A DNA stretch of 64,000 nt from Paracoccus sp. MC1862 (GCF_016617715.1 NZ_CP067225.1:2406501-2470500); one strand, 5' to 3'; shown: positions 47,782 through 57,632, numbered from the stretch's first letter. Numbers and translations: made by a program. Notes: generated by a model not told the origin, from the letters alone.

Positions 47782-48579
47782 TCAGCGGGCAGTCAGCCGC
47801 TCGACCTGCGCGGCGGTCAGGTAGCCCGTGGCGGACAGGTCGTTCGCCCGCTGCCAGGCCGCGATGGCGTTGCGGGTGCCGCGCCCGAAGACGCCGTCCA
47901 CGCCCCGCGTGTCGAAGCCGCGCCGCGTCAGCCCGGCCTGCACCTCGGCGCGTTGCTGGCGGCTGAGGCCCAGACCCGCCTCGTCCTGCGCCGGACCGCT
48001 GGCGGCGGCGCTGCCGCCCGTGCCCTCAGAGGCCGCTGGCGCCTGCCCGCGCAGGATCTCGCTGGCCTGCGCCTGGGTCAGAGTCCCGGTCTGGGTATAG
48101 TCGCGGTCGCGCTGCCACAGCGAGATGGCACGGCGGGTGCCGGGACCGAAATTGCCGTCGAGGCCATTGGTGTTGTAGCCCAGCGCATTCAGGCGGCGCT
48201 GCACCGCGACACGCTGATCTGCGGTCAGCGCAGCCCCGGCCACCTCGGCCTGGGTGCCTGTGGTCGTCCCCGAACCCGCCTGGGTGCCCGTTGTCACGCC
48301 CGAGCCCGCCTGATTGCTCGGGGGCGCCACTGCGCCACCCAGACGCTGCACCCGCTCGCGCGCCTGCTGGGCATACATCCCGCTCGGGAACTGCCGCAGG
48401 TAGGACTGGTAAGCCGACAGCGTGTTCGCGCTCTGCGCCTGCGCGAATGCGGCACGGTCCTGTTCCTGCTGCAGATACTGGCGCGCGATCCCGCCCACGA
48501 TCTCGCCCACGTCCTGCGCCTGCACGGGCGTGGCAAGCAGCGTGGCGGCAAGCGCCGCCGAAAGCATCGTCCTGACCAT
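47782..48579 (-). CDS. Secreted protein with two peptidoglycan-binding domains
   Basis: The 265-residue protein has a signal peptide (MVRTMLSAALAATLLATPVQAQ) and a helical Gln-rich region. A linker with a near repeat (GVTTGTQAGSGTTTGTQ) follows, and then two PG_binding_1 domains: about 124-180 (VAVQRRLNALGYNTNGLDGN, FGPGTRRAISLWQ) and about 205-262 (VQAGLTRRGFDTRGVDGVFG). It should attach to the cell wall in the periplasm. There is no catalytic domain. Confidence 0.9.
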   Translation of the reverse strand: MVRTMLSAALAATLLATPVQAQDVGEIVGGIARQYLQQEQDRAAFAQAQSANTLSAYQSYLRQFPSGMYAQQARERVQRLGGAVAPPSNQAGSGVTTGTQAGSGTTTGTQAEVAGAALTADQRVAVQRRLNALGYNTNGLDGNFGPGTRRAISLWQRDRDYTQTGTLTQAQASEILRGQAPAASEGTGGSAAASGPAQDEAGLGLSRQQRAEVQAGLTRRGFDTRGVDGVFGRGTRNAIAAWQRANDLSATGYLTAAQVERLTAR

Positions 48580-48841
48580 CGGGTGGCCCTTTCCTCATGT
48601 CCCGCGGTCCGGGGCCGGCGCCCGCGGACCCTCATGCCCCCAAGGGGCGTCCGAAGGTATAGCGCCGCAAGGATGCGCTGGTTCCGCGGATGGAATGGCG
48701 GGCCATCATGCGACGTTACGGCATCTCGGGCCATGCCCCATCGCGGCGCTTGTCAGGCACCTGCGCTTTGGTCAGTCTGCGCGGCGGAGGAAAGGGGCTG
48801 TGCCGCGATTGCGGCGCAAGACACCCACAGGGAGGAAATTG

Positions 48842-50041
48842 ATGGCACGGTTTTTCACGTCGGTCGCGGTGGCGACCCTTCTCGGCGCGCCCGCCTTCGC
48901 CGAGGTCTCGGATGGCAAGGTCAGGATCGGCATCCTGAACGACCAGTCGGGGGTTTATGCGGATTTCGGCGGCCTCGGCTCGGTCGAGGCCGCGCGCATG
49001 GCGGTCGAGGAGATGGGCGGCACCGTTCTGGGCGCCCCGGTCGAGGTCGTCAGCGCCGACCACCAGAACAAGGCCGACATCGCGTCCAACATCGCCCGAC
49101 AGTGGTATGATACCGAGCAGGTCGATTCGATCATGGAGCTGACCACCTCCTCGGTGGCGCTGGCCGTGCAGGCGCTGAGTGCCGAGAAGAAGAAGATCGA
49201 CCTCGTGACCGGCGCGGCGACCGCCGAACTGACCGGCAAGGCGTGCTCTCCTTACGGCTTTCACTGGGCCTATGACACCCATGCGCTGGCCGTGGGCACC
49301 GGCGGCGCGCTGGTCGAGGATGGCGGCGACAGCTGGTTCTTCCTGACCGCCGACTATGCCTTTGGCTATTCGCTGGAAGAAAACACCGGCGCCATCGTCA
49401 CCGAAAAGGGCGGCACCGTGGTGGGCTCGGTCCGGCATCCGCTGGCGGCGACCGACTTTTCCTCCTTCCTGCTGCAGGCGCAAAGCTCGGGCGCGAAGGT
49501 GGTGGGGCTGGCGAATGCCGGGATGGATACCCAGAACGCCATCAAGCAGGCGGCCGAGTTCGGGATCGTGCAGGGCGGCCAGCGCATGGCCGGGCTGCTG
49601 TTCACACTGGCCGAGGTCCACGGACTGGGGCTGGAAACCGCACAGGGGCTGACGTTGACCGAAAGCTTCTACTGGGACCGCACCGAGGCCAGCCGCGAGT
49701 TTTCCAACCGCTTCAAGGAACGCACCGGCAAGATGCCCAACATGATCCAGGCCGGCACCTATTCGGGCGTTCTGCATTACCTCAAGGCCATCGAGGCCGC
49801 GGGAACGGACGAAACCGAGGCCGTCGCCGCCAAGATGCGCGAACTGCCAGTCAGCGACGCTTTTGCCGAAAACGGGCGGGTCGGGCCGAACGGGCGGATG
49901 ATCTCGGATGTCTACCTGATGGAAGTGAAGACCCCCGCCGAAAGCACGGGCGAGTGGGATTATTACGAGATCAAGGCGACGATTCCGGGCGAACAGGCCT
50001 ATCTGGACCCGGCGCAGTCGGGCTGCCCGATGGTGCAGTAA
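48842..50041 (+). CDS. ABC transporter substrate-binding protein, branched-chain amino acid type (paralogue 1)
   Basis: The 399-residue protein has a signal peptide (MARFFTSVAVATLLGAPAFA) and a type I periplasmic binding fold (VRIGILNDQSGVYADFGGLG, MELTTSSVALAVQALSAEKK, HWAYDTHALAVGTGGALVED). It is closely similar to the next gene and clearly a tandem duplicate. GGGAGG lies before the ATG. The ligand is not predictable; this subfamily includes binders of amides, urea and aromatic acids as well as amino acids. Confidence 0.92.
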   Translation: MARFFTSVAVATLLGAPAFAEVSDGKVRIGILNDQSGVYADFGGLGSVEAARMAVEEMGGTVLGAPVEVVSADHQNKADIASNIARQWYDTEQVDSIMELTTSSVALAVQALSAEKKKIDLVTGAATAELTGKACSPYGFHWAYDTHALAVGTGGALVEDGGDSWFFLTADYAFGYSLEENTGAIVTEKGGTVVGSVRHPLAATDFSSFLLQAQSSGAKVVGLANAGMDTQNAIKQAAEFGIVQGGQRMAGLLFTLAEVHGLGLETAQGLTLTESFYWDRTEASREFSNRFKERTGKMPNMIQAGTYSGVLHYLKAIEAAGTDETEAVAAKMRELPVSDAFAENGRVGPNGRMISDVYLMEVKTPAESTGEWDYYEIKATIPGEQAYLDPAQSGCPMVQ

Positions 50042-50226
50042 GGACGGCCGCGGCAGAACCCCGCAGGCGCGCTTCCAGGACCTGTGCAAATGCAGAAAAT
50101 GCCATCCAAAAGTCTTGCGAAGACGAAGGACTGCGGCAATCATCCGCAGTGGAACAGTGACCGGCGTCACGCAAGGCGCCGTCACCCCCGGACCCGCGTC
50201 CGGATAAGAATGACAGGGAGGACTAC

Positions 50227-51432
50227 ATGAAGTTTCTATACATCACCGCCGCCACGGCGGCGCTTGTGGCTGGCACGGCCACGGCGCAGGAACTCACCGA
50301 CGGCAAGGTGAAGATCGGTATCCTGAACGACCAGTCCGGTCCCTATTCGGGCGTGGGCGGCGTCGGGTCGGTCGAGGCCGCGCGGATGGCGGTCGAGGAT
50401 TTCGGCGGCACCGTTCTGGGCGCGCCGGTCGAGATCGTCGGCGCCGACCACCAGAACAAGGCCGATGTCGGCTCGTCCATCGCGCGCCAGTGGTTCGACA
50501 CCGACCAGGTCGATGCGATCATGGACCTGACGACCTCGTCGGTGGCGCTGGCCGTCCAGGCGGTCGCGGCCGAGAAGAACAAGGTCACCATGATCACCGG
50601 CGGCGGCACGACCGAACTGACCGGCAAGGCCTGCACCCCCTACAGCTTCCATTGGGCCTATGACACCCATGCGCTGGCGGTGGGCACCGGCGGCGCGGTC
50701 GTGGCGCAGGGTGGCGACACCTGGTTCTTCCTGACGGCCGACTATGCCTTCGGCTATTCACTGGAAGAAAACACCTCCAGAACGGTCGAGGCTGCGGGCG
50801 GCAAGGTTCTGGGCTCGGTCCGGCATCCGCTGAACTCGACCGACTATTCGGCCTTCCTGCTGCAGACGCAGGCGTCGGGCGCCAAGGTCGTGGGCCTGGC
50901 CAGCGCCGGGACGGACACCCAGAATGCCATCAAGCAGGCGGCCGAGTTCGGGCTGACCCAGGCGGGCCAGAACCTCGCCGCGCTGCTGCTGATGATCTCG
51001 GACGTGCACGGGCTTGGTCTGCAGGCGGCGCAGGGCCTTTACCTGACCGAAACCTTCTACTGGGACCGCGACGATGAATCGCGCGAGTTCGGGAACCGCT
51101 ACAAGGAACGGACCGGCGGGATGCCGACGATGGTCCAGGCGGCGACCTACTCGACGGTACTGTCCTATCTGAAGGCGGTCGAGGCTGCGGGCAGCGACGA
51201 CAGCGCCAAGGTTTCCGAGCAGTTGAAGGGGATGACGATCAACGACGCCTTCGCCCGCAACGCCAAGGTGGCCCCGAACGGCCGGCTCATGAACGACGTC
51301 TTCCTGATGCAGGTGAAGACGCCGGAAGAAAGCCAGGGCGAGTGGGACTATTACCACGTCCGGGCTACCATCCCCGGTGCGGAAGCCTACATGGACCCGG
51401 CCGAATCCGGCTGCCCGCTGGTCACCGGATGA
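50227..51432 (+). CDS. ABC transporter substrate-binding protein, branched-chain amino acid type (paralogue 2)
   Basis: The 401-residue protein (signal MKFLYITAATAALVAGTATA) shares long identical blocks with paralogue 1, for example GSVEAARMAVE, ADHQNKAD, LTTSSVALAVQA and WFFLTADYAFGYSLEENT. Differences cluster around the N-terminal ligand segment (DQSGPYSGVGGVG versus DQSGVYADFGGLG). It has its own GGGAGG site and a 185-bp leader, so it may be expressed separately. The permease and ATPase genes follow with overlaps. Confidence 0.92.
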   Translation: MKFLYITAATAALVAGTATAQELTDGKVKIGILNDQSGPYSGVGGVGSVEAARMAVEDFGGTVLGAPVEIVGADHQNKADVGSSIARQWFDTDQVDAIMDLTTSSVALAVQAVAAEKNKVTMITGGGTTELTGKACTPYSFHWAYDTHALAVGTGGAVVAQGGDTWFFLTADYAFGYSLEENTSRTVEAAGGKVLGSVRHPLNSTDYSAFLLQTQASGAKVVGLASAGTDTQNAIKQAAEFGLTQAGQNLAALLLMISDVHGLGLQAAQGLYLTETFYWDRDDESREFGNRYKERTGGMPTMVQAATYSTVLSYLKAVEAAGSDDSAKVSEQLKGMTINDAFARNAKVAPNGRLMNDVFLMQVKTPEESQGEWDYYHVRATIPGAEAYMDPAESGCPLVTG

Positions 51433-52202
51433 CAGAAGTCCTGAACGATGACGAACCGCGGGTGGTGCTTACCGCCCGCGGCCTCGGCAAGGACTTCTCG
51501 GGGTTCACGGCCGTCAACAACGTGAACCTCGACGTCCACCATGCCCGCATTCACGCATTGATCGGCCCCAACGGGGCCGGCAAGACCACCGTCTTCAACC
51601 TGCTGACCAAGTTCCTGCAACCCACGCGCGGCCAGATCACCCTGCTGGGCACCGACATCACGAAGATGAAGCCCGACGTGGTGGCCCGCATGGGGCTGGT
51701 GCGGTCCTTCCAGATTTCGGCCGTCTTCCCGCATCTGACGGTGCTGGAAAACGTCCGCGTCGCCCTGCAACGCCCGGCCGAACTGCACGTGCAGTTCTGG
51801 CGCCCGCTCAAGGCGCTGGACGTGCTGAACGGCCGGGCCGAGGTGCTGATCGACGAACTGGGCCTGACCCCCTGGCGCGACGTGCGCGCCGCCGACCTTT
51901 CCTATGGCCGCAAGCGGGTGCTTGAGATCGCGACCACGCTCGCGCTTGACCCGCAGGTGCTGCTGCTGGATGAACCGATGGCCGGCATGGGGCACGAGGA
52001 CGTGCATACCGTGGCCGAGATCATCCGCGAGGTCGCCCGCCACCGTGCCGTCCTGATGGTGGAACACAACCTGTCGGTCGTGGCCGACATCTGCCATTTC
52101 GTCACCGTGCTGCAGCGGGGCGAGATCCTGGCCGAGGGCGACTACGCCACCGTCGCCGCCGACCCGCGCGTCCGCACCGCCTACATGGGGACCGAAGCAT
52201 GA
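51429..52202 (+). CDS. livG: Branched-chain amino acid-type ABC transporter ATPase LivG
   Basis: The 257-residue ATPase has Walker A GPNGAGKTT, a signature variant LSYGRKRVLEIA and Walker B VLLLDEPMAGM. The signature LSYG instead of LSGG is common in LivG proteins. It overlaps the upstream binding protein (ATGA) and livF, forming one transport operon. The gene name denotes the family, not a proven substrate. Confidence 0.92.
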   Translation: MTEVLNDDEPRVVLTARGLGKDFSGFTAVNNVNLDVHHARIHALIGPNGAGKTTVFNLLTKFLQPTRGQITLLGTDITKMKPDVVARMGLVRSFQISAVFPHLTVLENVRVALQRPAELHVQFWRPLKALDVLNGRAEVLIDELGLTPWRDVRAADLSYGRKRVLEIATTLALDPQVLLLDEPMAGMGHEDVHTVAEIIREVARHRAVLMVEHNLSVVADICHFVTVLQRGEILAEGDYATVAADPRVRTAYMGTEA

Positions 52203-52900
52203 GCGCGCTTCTGAACGTGGCCGGGCTGAACGCTTGGTATGGCGAAAGCCACGTCCTGCATGGCGTCGACATGCATGTGAACGAGGGCGAGACCGTCTGC
52301 ATCCTCGGCCGCAACGGCATGGGCAAGACCACCACGCTGCGGTCCATCATCGGCATCGTCCGCAAGCGGACCGGGCAGATCAGTTTCGCCGGGCAGGACC
52401 TGATGACCATGCCGCTGCACCGCACCGCGCGGGCCGGGCTGGGCTTCGTCCCCGAGGAACGCGGTATCTTCGCGACCCTGTCGGTGGACGAGAACCTGAT
52501 GCTGCCCCCGGTGGTGGCGCAGGGCGGCATGACGCTGGACGAAATCTACACGCTGTTCCCGAACCTCAAGGAACGCCGCAACAGCCCCGGCACCAAACTG
52601 TCCGGGGGCGAGCAGCAGATGCTTGCCATGGCCCGCATCCTGCGGACCGGCGCCCGCTGCCTTTTGCTGGACGAGCCGACCGAAGGGCTGGCCCCCGTCA
52701 TCATCGACGCCATCGGCGCGGTGCTGCGGGAACTCAAGGCGCGCGGCATGACGGTGGTGCTGGTGGAACAGAACTTCCGCTTCGCCTCCAAGGTCGCGGA
52801 CCGCTTCTATGTCATGGACCACGGCGTGATGGCCCATGAATTCCCGGTGGGCGAACTGGCCGCCCGCATGAACATGCTGCAAGAAACACTGGGAGTCTGA
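52199..52900 (+). CDS. livF: Branched-chain amino acid-type ABC transporter ATPase LivF
   Basis: The 233-residue second ATPase has Walker A GRNGMGKTT, signature LSGGEQQMLAMARIL and Walker B LLLDEPTEGLAP. It pairs with LivG on the membrane complex. It overlaps livG by ATGA and is followed one base later by the livH start codon. Confidence 0.93.
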   Translation: MSALLNVAGLNAWYGESHVLHGVDMHVNEGETVCILGRNGMGKTTTLRSIIGIVRKRTGQISFAGQDLMTMPLHRTARAGLGFVPEERGIFATLSVDENLMLPPVVAQGGMTLDEIYTLFPNLKERRNSPGTKLSGGEQQMLAMARILRTGARCLLLDEPTEGLAPVIIDAIGAVLRELKARGMTVVLVEQNFRFASKVADRFYVMDHGVMAHEFPVGELAARMNMLQETLGV

Positions 52901-52901
52901 G

Positions 52902-53789
52902 ATGACGATGATCTTCGGAATCCCGATCCAAGCCTTCATGGGCCAGATCCTCGTGGGCCTCATCAACGGCTCGTTCTATGCGCTGCTGTCGCTGGGCCTT
53001 GCGGTGATCTTCGGCCTGCTGCGGGTCATCAACTTCGCCCATGGCGCGCAATACATGCTGGGCGCCTTCGTGGCGCTGCTGGCGCTGAACTGGTTCGGGC
53101 TGAACTACTGGTTCGCGCTGATCCTGGCGCCGCTGGTCGTCGGCGCCTTCGGCGCGCTGGTGGAACGCACGATGCTGTCGCGGCTGTATCAGCTCGACCA
53201 CCTTTACGGGCTCTTGTTCACCTTCGGCCTGGCGCTGGCGCTGGAAGGCACCTTCCGTTGGTATTTCGGCGCCTCGGGCCAGCCCTATTCGGCCCCGGCG
53301 GCGCTGACAGGGGCGGTCAACCTGGGCTTCATGGTGCTGCCGATCTACCGCGGCTGGGTGATCGTGGCCTCGCTGATCGTCTGCCTTGCCGTCTGGGCGC
53401 TTATCGAGAAGACTCGGCTGGGCGCGACCCTGCGCGCGGCCACGGAAAACCCGGTGCTGGTGCAAAGCTTCGGCATCAACGTGCCGCGGCTGCTGACCCT
53501 GACCTATGCGCTGGGGTCGGGGCTTGCGGCCATCGCGGGCGTGCTGGCGGCGCCGATCTACCAGGTTTCGCCGCTGATGGGGACGAACATCATCATCGTC
53601 GTCTTCGCGGTGGTCGTGGTCGGCGGCATGGGGTCCATCATGGGCGCCATCGTCACCGGCTACCTGCTGGGCGTGGCCGAGGGGCTGACCAAGGTCTTCT
53701 ATCCCGAGGCCTCCAACATCGTGATCTTCGTCATCATGGCGATCGTGCTGATCCTGCGTCCCGCGGGTCTGTTCGGGAAGGAGGGCTGA
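52902..53789 (+). CDS. livH: Branched-chain amino acid-type ABC transporter permease LivH
   Basis: The 295-residue membrane protein has about eight helices and the LivH start pattern (QILVGLINGSFYALLSLGLAV, FGLLRVINFAHGAQYMLGAF). The cytoplasmic coupling loop is RAATENPVLVQSFGINV. It ends with the LRPAGLFG motif. It works with LivM. Confidence 0.93.
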   Translation: MTMIFGIPIQAFMGQILVGLINGSFYALLSLGLAVIFGLLRVINFAHGAQYMLGAFVALLALNWFGLNYWFALILAPLVVGAFGALVERTMLSRLYQLDHLYGLLFTFGLALALEGTFRWYFGASGQPYSAPAALTGAVNLGFMVLPIYRGWVIVASLIVCLAVWALIEKTRLGATLRAATENPVLVQSFGINVPRLLTLTYALGSGLAAIAGVLAAPIYQVSPLMGTNIIIVVFAVVVVGGMGSIMGAIVTGYLLGVAEGLTKVFYPEASNIVIFVIMAIVLILRPAGLFGKEG

Positions 53790-53790
53790 G

Positions 53791-54789
53791 ATGGCCAGGA
53801 CATCCGAAATCTCGACGGCCGAGCCGGGCTCGGTCCGCACCATGGGACGAGGGGCGCAGCTTGCGCTGCTGCTGGCGGCGGGGGTTCTGCTGATCGCAGC
53901 GCCCTTCATGGTCTATCCCGTCTTCGTGATGACGATGCTGTGCTTCGGGCTCTTCGCCGCGGCCTTCAACCTGCTGCTGGGCTATACGGGGCTGCTGTCC
54001 TTCGGCCATGCCGCCTTCTTCGGGGGCGCGGCCTATTTCACTGCCCATGCGGCCAAGGAATGGGGCTGGAACCCCGAATTCGCCCTGGCGATCGGCGTTC
54101 TCGGCGCCACCGGCTTGGGGGTGGTGATCGGCGCCATCGCGATCCGGCGGCAGGGCATCTACTTTGCCATGATCACCCTGGCGCTGGCGCAGATGTTCTT
54201 CTTCTTCTGCCTGCAGGTTCCCTTCACCCATGGCGAGGACGGCATCCAGGCGGTGCCGCGCGGCCATCTGTTCGGGTTCATCGACCTGAGCGACACGATG
54301 ACCATGTATTACTTCGTGCTGGCCATCTTCGTGCTGGGGCTGCTGGTGATCTGGCGCTTCGTGAACTCGCCCTTCGGGATGATCCTCAAGGCCATCCGGG
54401 AAAACGAGAACCGGGCCATTTCGCTGGGCTATGCGACGGCGCAGTACAAGCTGGGCGCCTTCGTGATGTCGGCGGCCCTGTCAGGGCTGGCCGGCGGGCT
54501 GAAGGCGCTGGTGATGCAGTTCGCCACCCTGACCGACGTGGACTGGCACATGTCGGGGCAGGTGGTGCTGATGACGCTGATCGGCGGCATCGGGACGCTG
54601 CTGGGCCCGGTCGTGGGCGCGGGCATCGTGATCGCGCTGCAGAACCGGCTGGCGACCTCAGCCTTCCCGGTCACGATCATCACCGGGCTTGTCTTCATGA
54701 TCTGCGTGATGCTGTTCCGGCGCGGGCTGGTGGGCGAACTGGCCTATTCCCGCCTGGGCCGGGCGCTGGGGCTGCGGCCGCCGGGCTGA
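53791..54789 (+). CDS. livM: Branched-chain amino acid-type ABC transporter permease LivM
   Basis: The 332-residue membrane protein has the LivM pattern AAFNLLLGYTGLLSFGHAAF, IRRQGIYFAMITLALAQMFF and the coupling loop AIRENENRAISLGY. It completes the importer operon and is followed by a strong terminator. Confidence 0.93.
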   Translation: MARTSEISTAEPGSVRTMGRGAQLALLLAAGVLLIAAPFMVYPVFVMTMLCFGLFAAAFNLLLGYTGLLSFGHAAFFGGAAYFTAHAAKEWGWNPEFALAIGVLGATGLGVVIGAIAIRRQGIYFAMITLALAQMFFFFCLQVPFTHGEDGIQAVPRGHLFGFIDLSDTMTMYYFVLAIFVLGLLVIWRFVNSPFGMILKAIRENENRAISLGYATAQYKLGAFVMSAALSGLAGGLKALVMQFATLTDVDWHMSGQVVLMTLIGGIGTLLGPVVGAGIVIALQNRLATSAFPVTIITGLVFMICVMLFRRGLVGELAYSRLGRALGLRPPG

Positions 54790-54805
54790 GCCTGCCCCAA
54801 GGAAA

Positions 54806-54845
54806 ACACGGCCGCCGCGACACCCTCGCGGCGGCCGTGTCATTT
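54806..54845 (+). terminator. Strong terminator ending the liv-type operon
   Basis: A perfect 15-bp stem, ACACGGCCGCCGCGA (54806-54820) with TCGCGGCGGCCGTGT (54826-54840), has a CACCC loop and is followed by CATTTT. It is 16 bp after the livM stop. Confidence 0.9.
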
Positions 54846-54983
54846 TCGGAATCCCGCAGGGACCGTTTGCGGCGGCGAGATCGTTGACAGGAACAGGACC
54901 CCGCAGGCGCGGGTCCCGTTCGGCGATCCGCCCAGCGCGCGCCGGGGGAATCACATGGTCAACAGCAGGATCGGAGGACGCTC

Positions 54984-55298
54984 GTGAACGACAATGGTGA
55001 ACAGCGGGGGGCGAACCCCGGCTTGCTCAAGAAGGACATCGACCAAGGGCTGACCGGCGACAAGGTCAGCTACCCGGACCCGGCAGCCTCGCCCTTGGGC
55101 ACGGATGACGAGGCCGCAGGGACCCCCATCACCCAAACCCAGCTTGACATGGCCCGGCGAACGGAACGCGCGCAGGGCGCACAGGCCGGGCCGCGCGACG
55201 TGGATTTCGGGGCGGCGAAATCGAGGACAGGCCGCGGCACCGTCGTGATGCTGGCGGCGGGCGCGGCGATCCTGCTGCTGCTGGTGGCGCTGCTCTAG
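54984..55298 (+). CDS. Small tail-anchored protein of unknown function
   Basis: The 104-residue protein has a polar N-terminal part (GLLKKDIDQGLTGDKVSYPD, PLGTDDEAAGTPIT) and a single C-terminal membrane helix (VVMLAAGAAILLLLVALL) with no tail after it. Similar short proteins with the DIDxGxTGDKV and PLGTDDEAAG blocks occur in related alphaproteobacteria to my knowledge; no function is known to me. Its stop is 40 bp from the convergent YdeP-like gene. Confidence 0.75.
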   Translation: MNDNGEQRGANPGLLKKDIDQGLTGDKVSYPDPAASPLGTDDEAAGTPITQTQLDMARRTERAQGAQAGPRDVDFGAAKSRTGRGTVVMLAAGAAILLLLVALL

Positions 55299-55337
55299 CC
55301 GAGGGGCGCGCGGCTTTGCACCGCGCGCCCCAGGGTT

Positions 55338-57632
55338 TCAGGCCAGCACCGGTTCGACCCGGACCGGCACGCCCTTGTAGGCCGGGGTCTTCGACATGCG
55401 GTCGTGCAGGCCCACCGGGATAACGGGATTGACCTCGGGGTAATAGGCGGCAACGCAGCGATCGGGCAGGTCATAGGCGGTCAGCGTCAGATCAGCCACA
55501 TCGCGGTCGTGGCCGTCGTTCTCGGCGCAGACCAGCCGGACCTTCTGGCCCTCGGACAGACCGGCGCGGGCAATCTCGTCCGGGCTCATCAGCACGATCA
55601 TGCGGTCGCCCGAAAGCCCCCGCAGCCGGTCGGAATAGCCGTAGATCGTGGTGTTGAACTGGTCGTTCGACCGCAGCGTGACCAGCGTATATTCGTCCTG
55701 CCCCAAGTCCCGGTTCAGCCCCGAGTTCGAATCCGGCACCGAGAACTCGGCCTTGCCGCTTTCCGTTTCCCATTTCCGCTCGCGGGCTGCGTTGCCCTTG
55801 TAGAAGCCGCCCGGCTCGCGCATCCGGTGCTCGTAGCCGCTGAACTCCTCAGGCCAGAGCGCCTCGATTCCGGCCCGGACAAGGGAGTAATCCCCCACCC
55901 AGTCGTCCCACGGCACCTTGGGATTCGGCGTCAGCGTTTCCTTGGCGATCCCCGCGACGATGGCAGGTTCCGAGAGAAGCTGGTCCGATGCGGGCGTATT
56001 CTTCCCGTGCGAGGCATAGATGTGCGACAGCGAATCCTCGATCGAGACCACCTGATGCCCGCTTGCCTGCGCATCCTCCTCGGATCGCACAAGGCAGGGC
56101 AGAAGCCAGGTCTGCGCGCCCGGCAGCAGGTGCGAGCGGTTCAGCTTGGTCGCGACGTTCACGACCAGGTCGAGGTCCGCCCAATGCTGCCTTGCCCGCC
56201 GGGTATCGGGGATCGAGGTGGCAAAGTTTCCGCCAAGCTGCAGAAGCGCGCGCACCGAGCCGTCGATGATCCCCTCGACCGCGTCAACGGTGGTCGTCCC
56301 TTCCTCGCGCGGGGGCGAGAAGCCGAACATCTTCGCCATCTCGTCCAGGGGCACCAGCTCCGGCTTTTCCGCGATGCCGACCGTGCGCTGGCCCTGCACG
56401 TTGGAATGCCCGCGGACCGGGGAAATCCCCGCCCCCAGCCGGCCGAGGTTGCCGCGCAGCAGCATCAGGTTGACCATCATCCCCAGCGTCTCGCCACCGC
56501 GCACATGCTGGGTCAGGCCCATGCCATACATGGTGACCACGCGCTTGGACCGCGCATAGATCGTGCCCACGTCGCGCAGATGGGCGCGGGTGAGGCCCGA
56601 CAGTTCCTCGATCTCGTCCCAGCCGGTCGCCTCGGCATGGGCCTTCACCGCCTCATAGCCGGTCGTATGCTCGGCGATGAATGCGTGGTCGATAATGCCG
56701 CCCTCCTCGGCCTCAAGCTCGAACACCCGCTTGATCAGGCCCAGCATCGCCGCCATGTCGCCGCCCGGCCGCACCTGCAGGTAAAGGTCCGAGATCCCGG
56801 TCGAGCCGCCCAGCATCTGCGTGACCTGCTGGGGATTGCGGAAGCGCAGCAGACCTGCCTCGCGCACGGGGTTGAAGGTGATGACCTTGCAGCCGCGCTG
56901 CACCGCCTTCTGGATCGTGTGCAGAAATCGCGGGCTGTTCGAGCCGGTGTTCTGACCGAAGAAGAACATCAGGTCGCAATGGTCGAAATCCTCAAGCACG
57001 CAGGTGCCGACGGGCGAGCCGATGAACTTCTTCAGCCCGACGCTGGTCGTCTCGTGGCACATGTTCGAGGAATCGGGCAGGTTGTTGTGGCCGTACATCC
57101 GCGCGAAGAGCTGCCACATGAAGGATGTCTCAAGGCTCGCCTTGCCCGAGGTGTAGAAGACCGTGGACTTGGGGTCGAGCGTCTTCAGCGCCGCGCCGAT
57201 GCCTTGGAATGCCTCGTCCCAAGTGGTTTTCACATAGTTGCGGCTGGCGGGATCGAAGCGCATCGGATGGGTCAGGCGGCCGAGGGATTCGAGGTCATGG
57301 TCCGACAGTTTCCACAACTCGTCGATGGTGTGCTTCGCAAAGACCCCGGGGTCACAGCGGCGGACATCCAGATCCCAGATCGTGGCCTTGGCGCCATTCT
57401 CGCAGAACTCGGCCGGATGGGGCTTGGCCGGCTTCGCCCAGGCGCAGGAGGTGCACATGTGACCGTCCGGCTTGTTCTGGCGCCGCAGCGTGTTCAGGAC
57501 GGCGGGCGATGGCGGCTGGCCGACGATGACCTTTGCCATGCCCTCCATCGATCCCCAGCCGCCGGCCGGGCCGTCGTAATGGGGGGTATCCGGGTCCTGC
57601 TGGGTAGCCGGGTCGATCTGGTCTTTGTCCAT
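55338..57632 (-). CDS. YdeP/FdhF-like molybdopterin oxidoreductase
   Basis: The protein is 764 residues from ATG 57632. It is a bis-MGD enzyme related to formate dehydrogenase alpha chains: an N-terminal C60-TS-C63 pair, TSGKASLETSFMWQLFARMY, DSSNMCHETTSVGLKKFIGS, MYGMGLTQHVRGGETLGMMV and a C-terminal MGD-binding lobe (YTLVTLRSNDQFNTTIYGYS). There is no export signal, no UGA-coded position in the active-site block and no adjacent electron-transfer subunit or fdhD. E. coli YdeP is linked to acid resistance; the reaction is unknown. An atypical Crp/Fnr gene lies upstream on the same strand. Confidence 0.92.
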   Translation of the reverse strand: MDKDQIDPATQQDPDTPHYDGPAGGWGSMEGMAKVIVGQPPSPAVLNTLRRQNKPDGHMCTSCAWAKPAKPHPAEFCENGAKATIWDLDVRRCDPGVFAKHTIDELWKLSDHDLESLGRLTHPMRFDPASRNYVKTTWDEAFQGIGAALKTLDPKSTVFYTSGKASLETSFMWQLFARMYGHNNLPDSSNMCHETTSVGLKKFIGSPVGTCVLEDFDHCDLMFFFGQNTGSNSPRFLHTIQKAVQRGCKVITFNPVREAGLLRFRNPQQVTQMLGGSTGISDLYLQVRPGGDMAAMLGLIKRVFELEAEEGGIIDHAFIAEHTTGYEAVKAHAEATGWDEIEELSGLTRAHLRDVGTIYARSKRVVTMYGMGLTQHVRGGETLGMMVNLMLLRGNLGRLGAGISPVRGHSNVQGQRTVGIAEKPELVPLDEMAKMFGFSPPREEGTTTVDAVEGIIDGSVRALLQLGGNFATSIPDTRRARQHWADLDLVVNVATKLNRSHLLPGAQTWLLPCLVRSEEDAQASGHQVVSIEDSLSHIYASHGKNTPASDQLLSEPAIVAGIAKETLTPNPKVPWDDWVGDYSLVRAGIEALWPEEFSGYEHRMREPGGFYKGNAARERKWETESGKAEFSVPDSNSGLNRDLGQDEYTLVTLRSNDQFNTTIYGYSDRLRGLSGDRMIVLMSPDEIARAGLSEGQKVRLVCAENDGHDRDVADLTLTAYDLPDRCVAAYYPEVNPVIPVGLHDRMSKTPAYKGVPVRVEPVLA

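Noticed and set aside
50042..50226. Riboswitch or leader RNA before the second binding protein
   Set aside because: Several small inverted repeats are present but none matches a riboswitch family that I can recognise.
57000..57100. Selenocysteine in the YdeP-like active-site region
   Set aside because: The NMCHETT block is encoded with an ordinary cysteine codon and the frame has no internal UGA.
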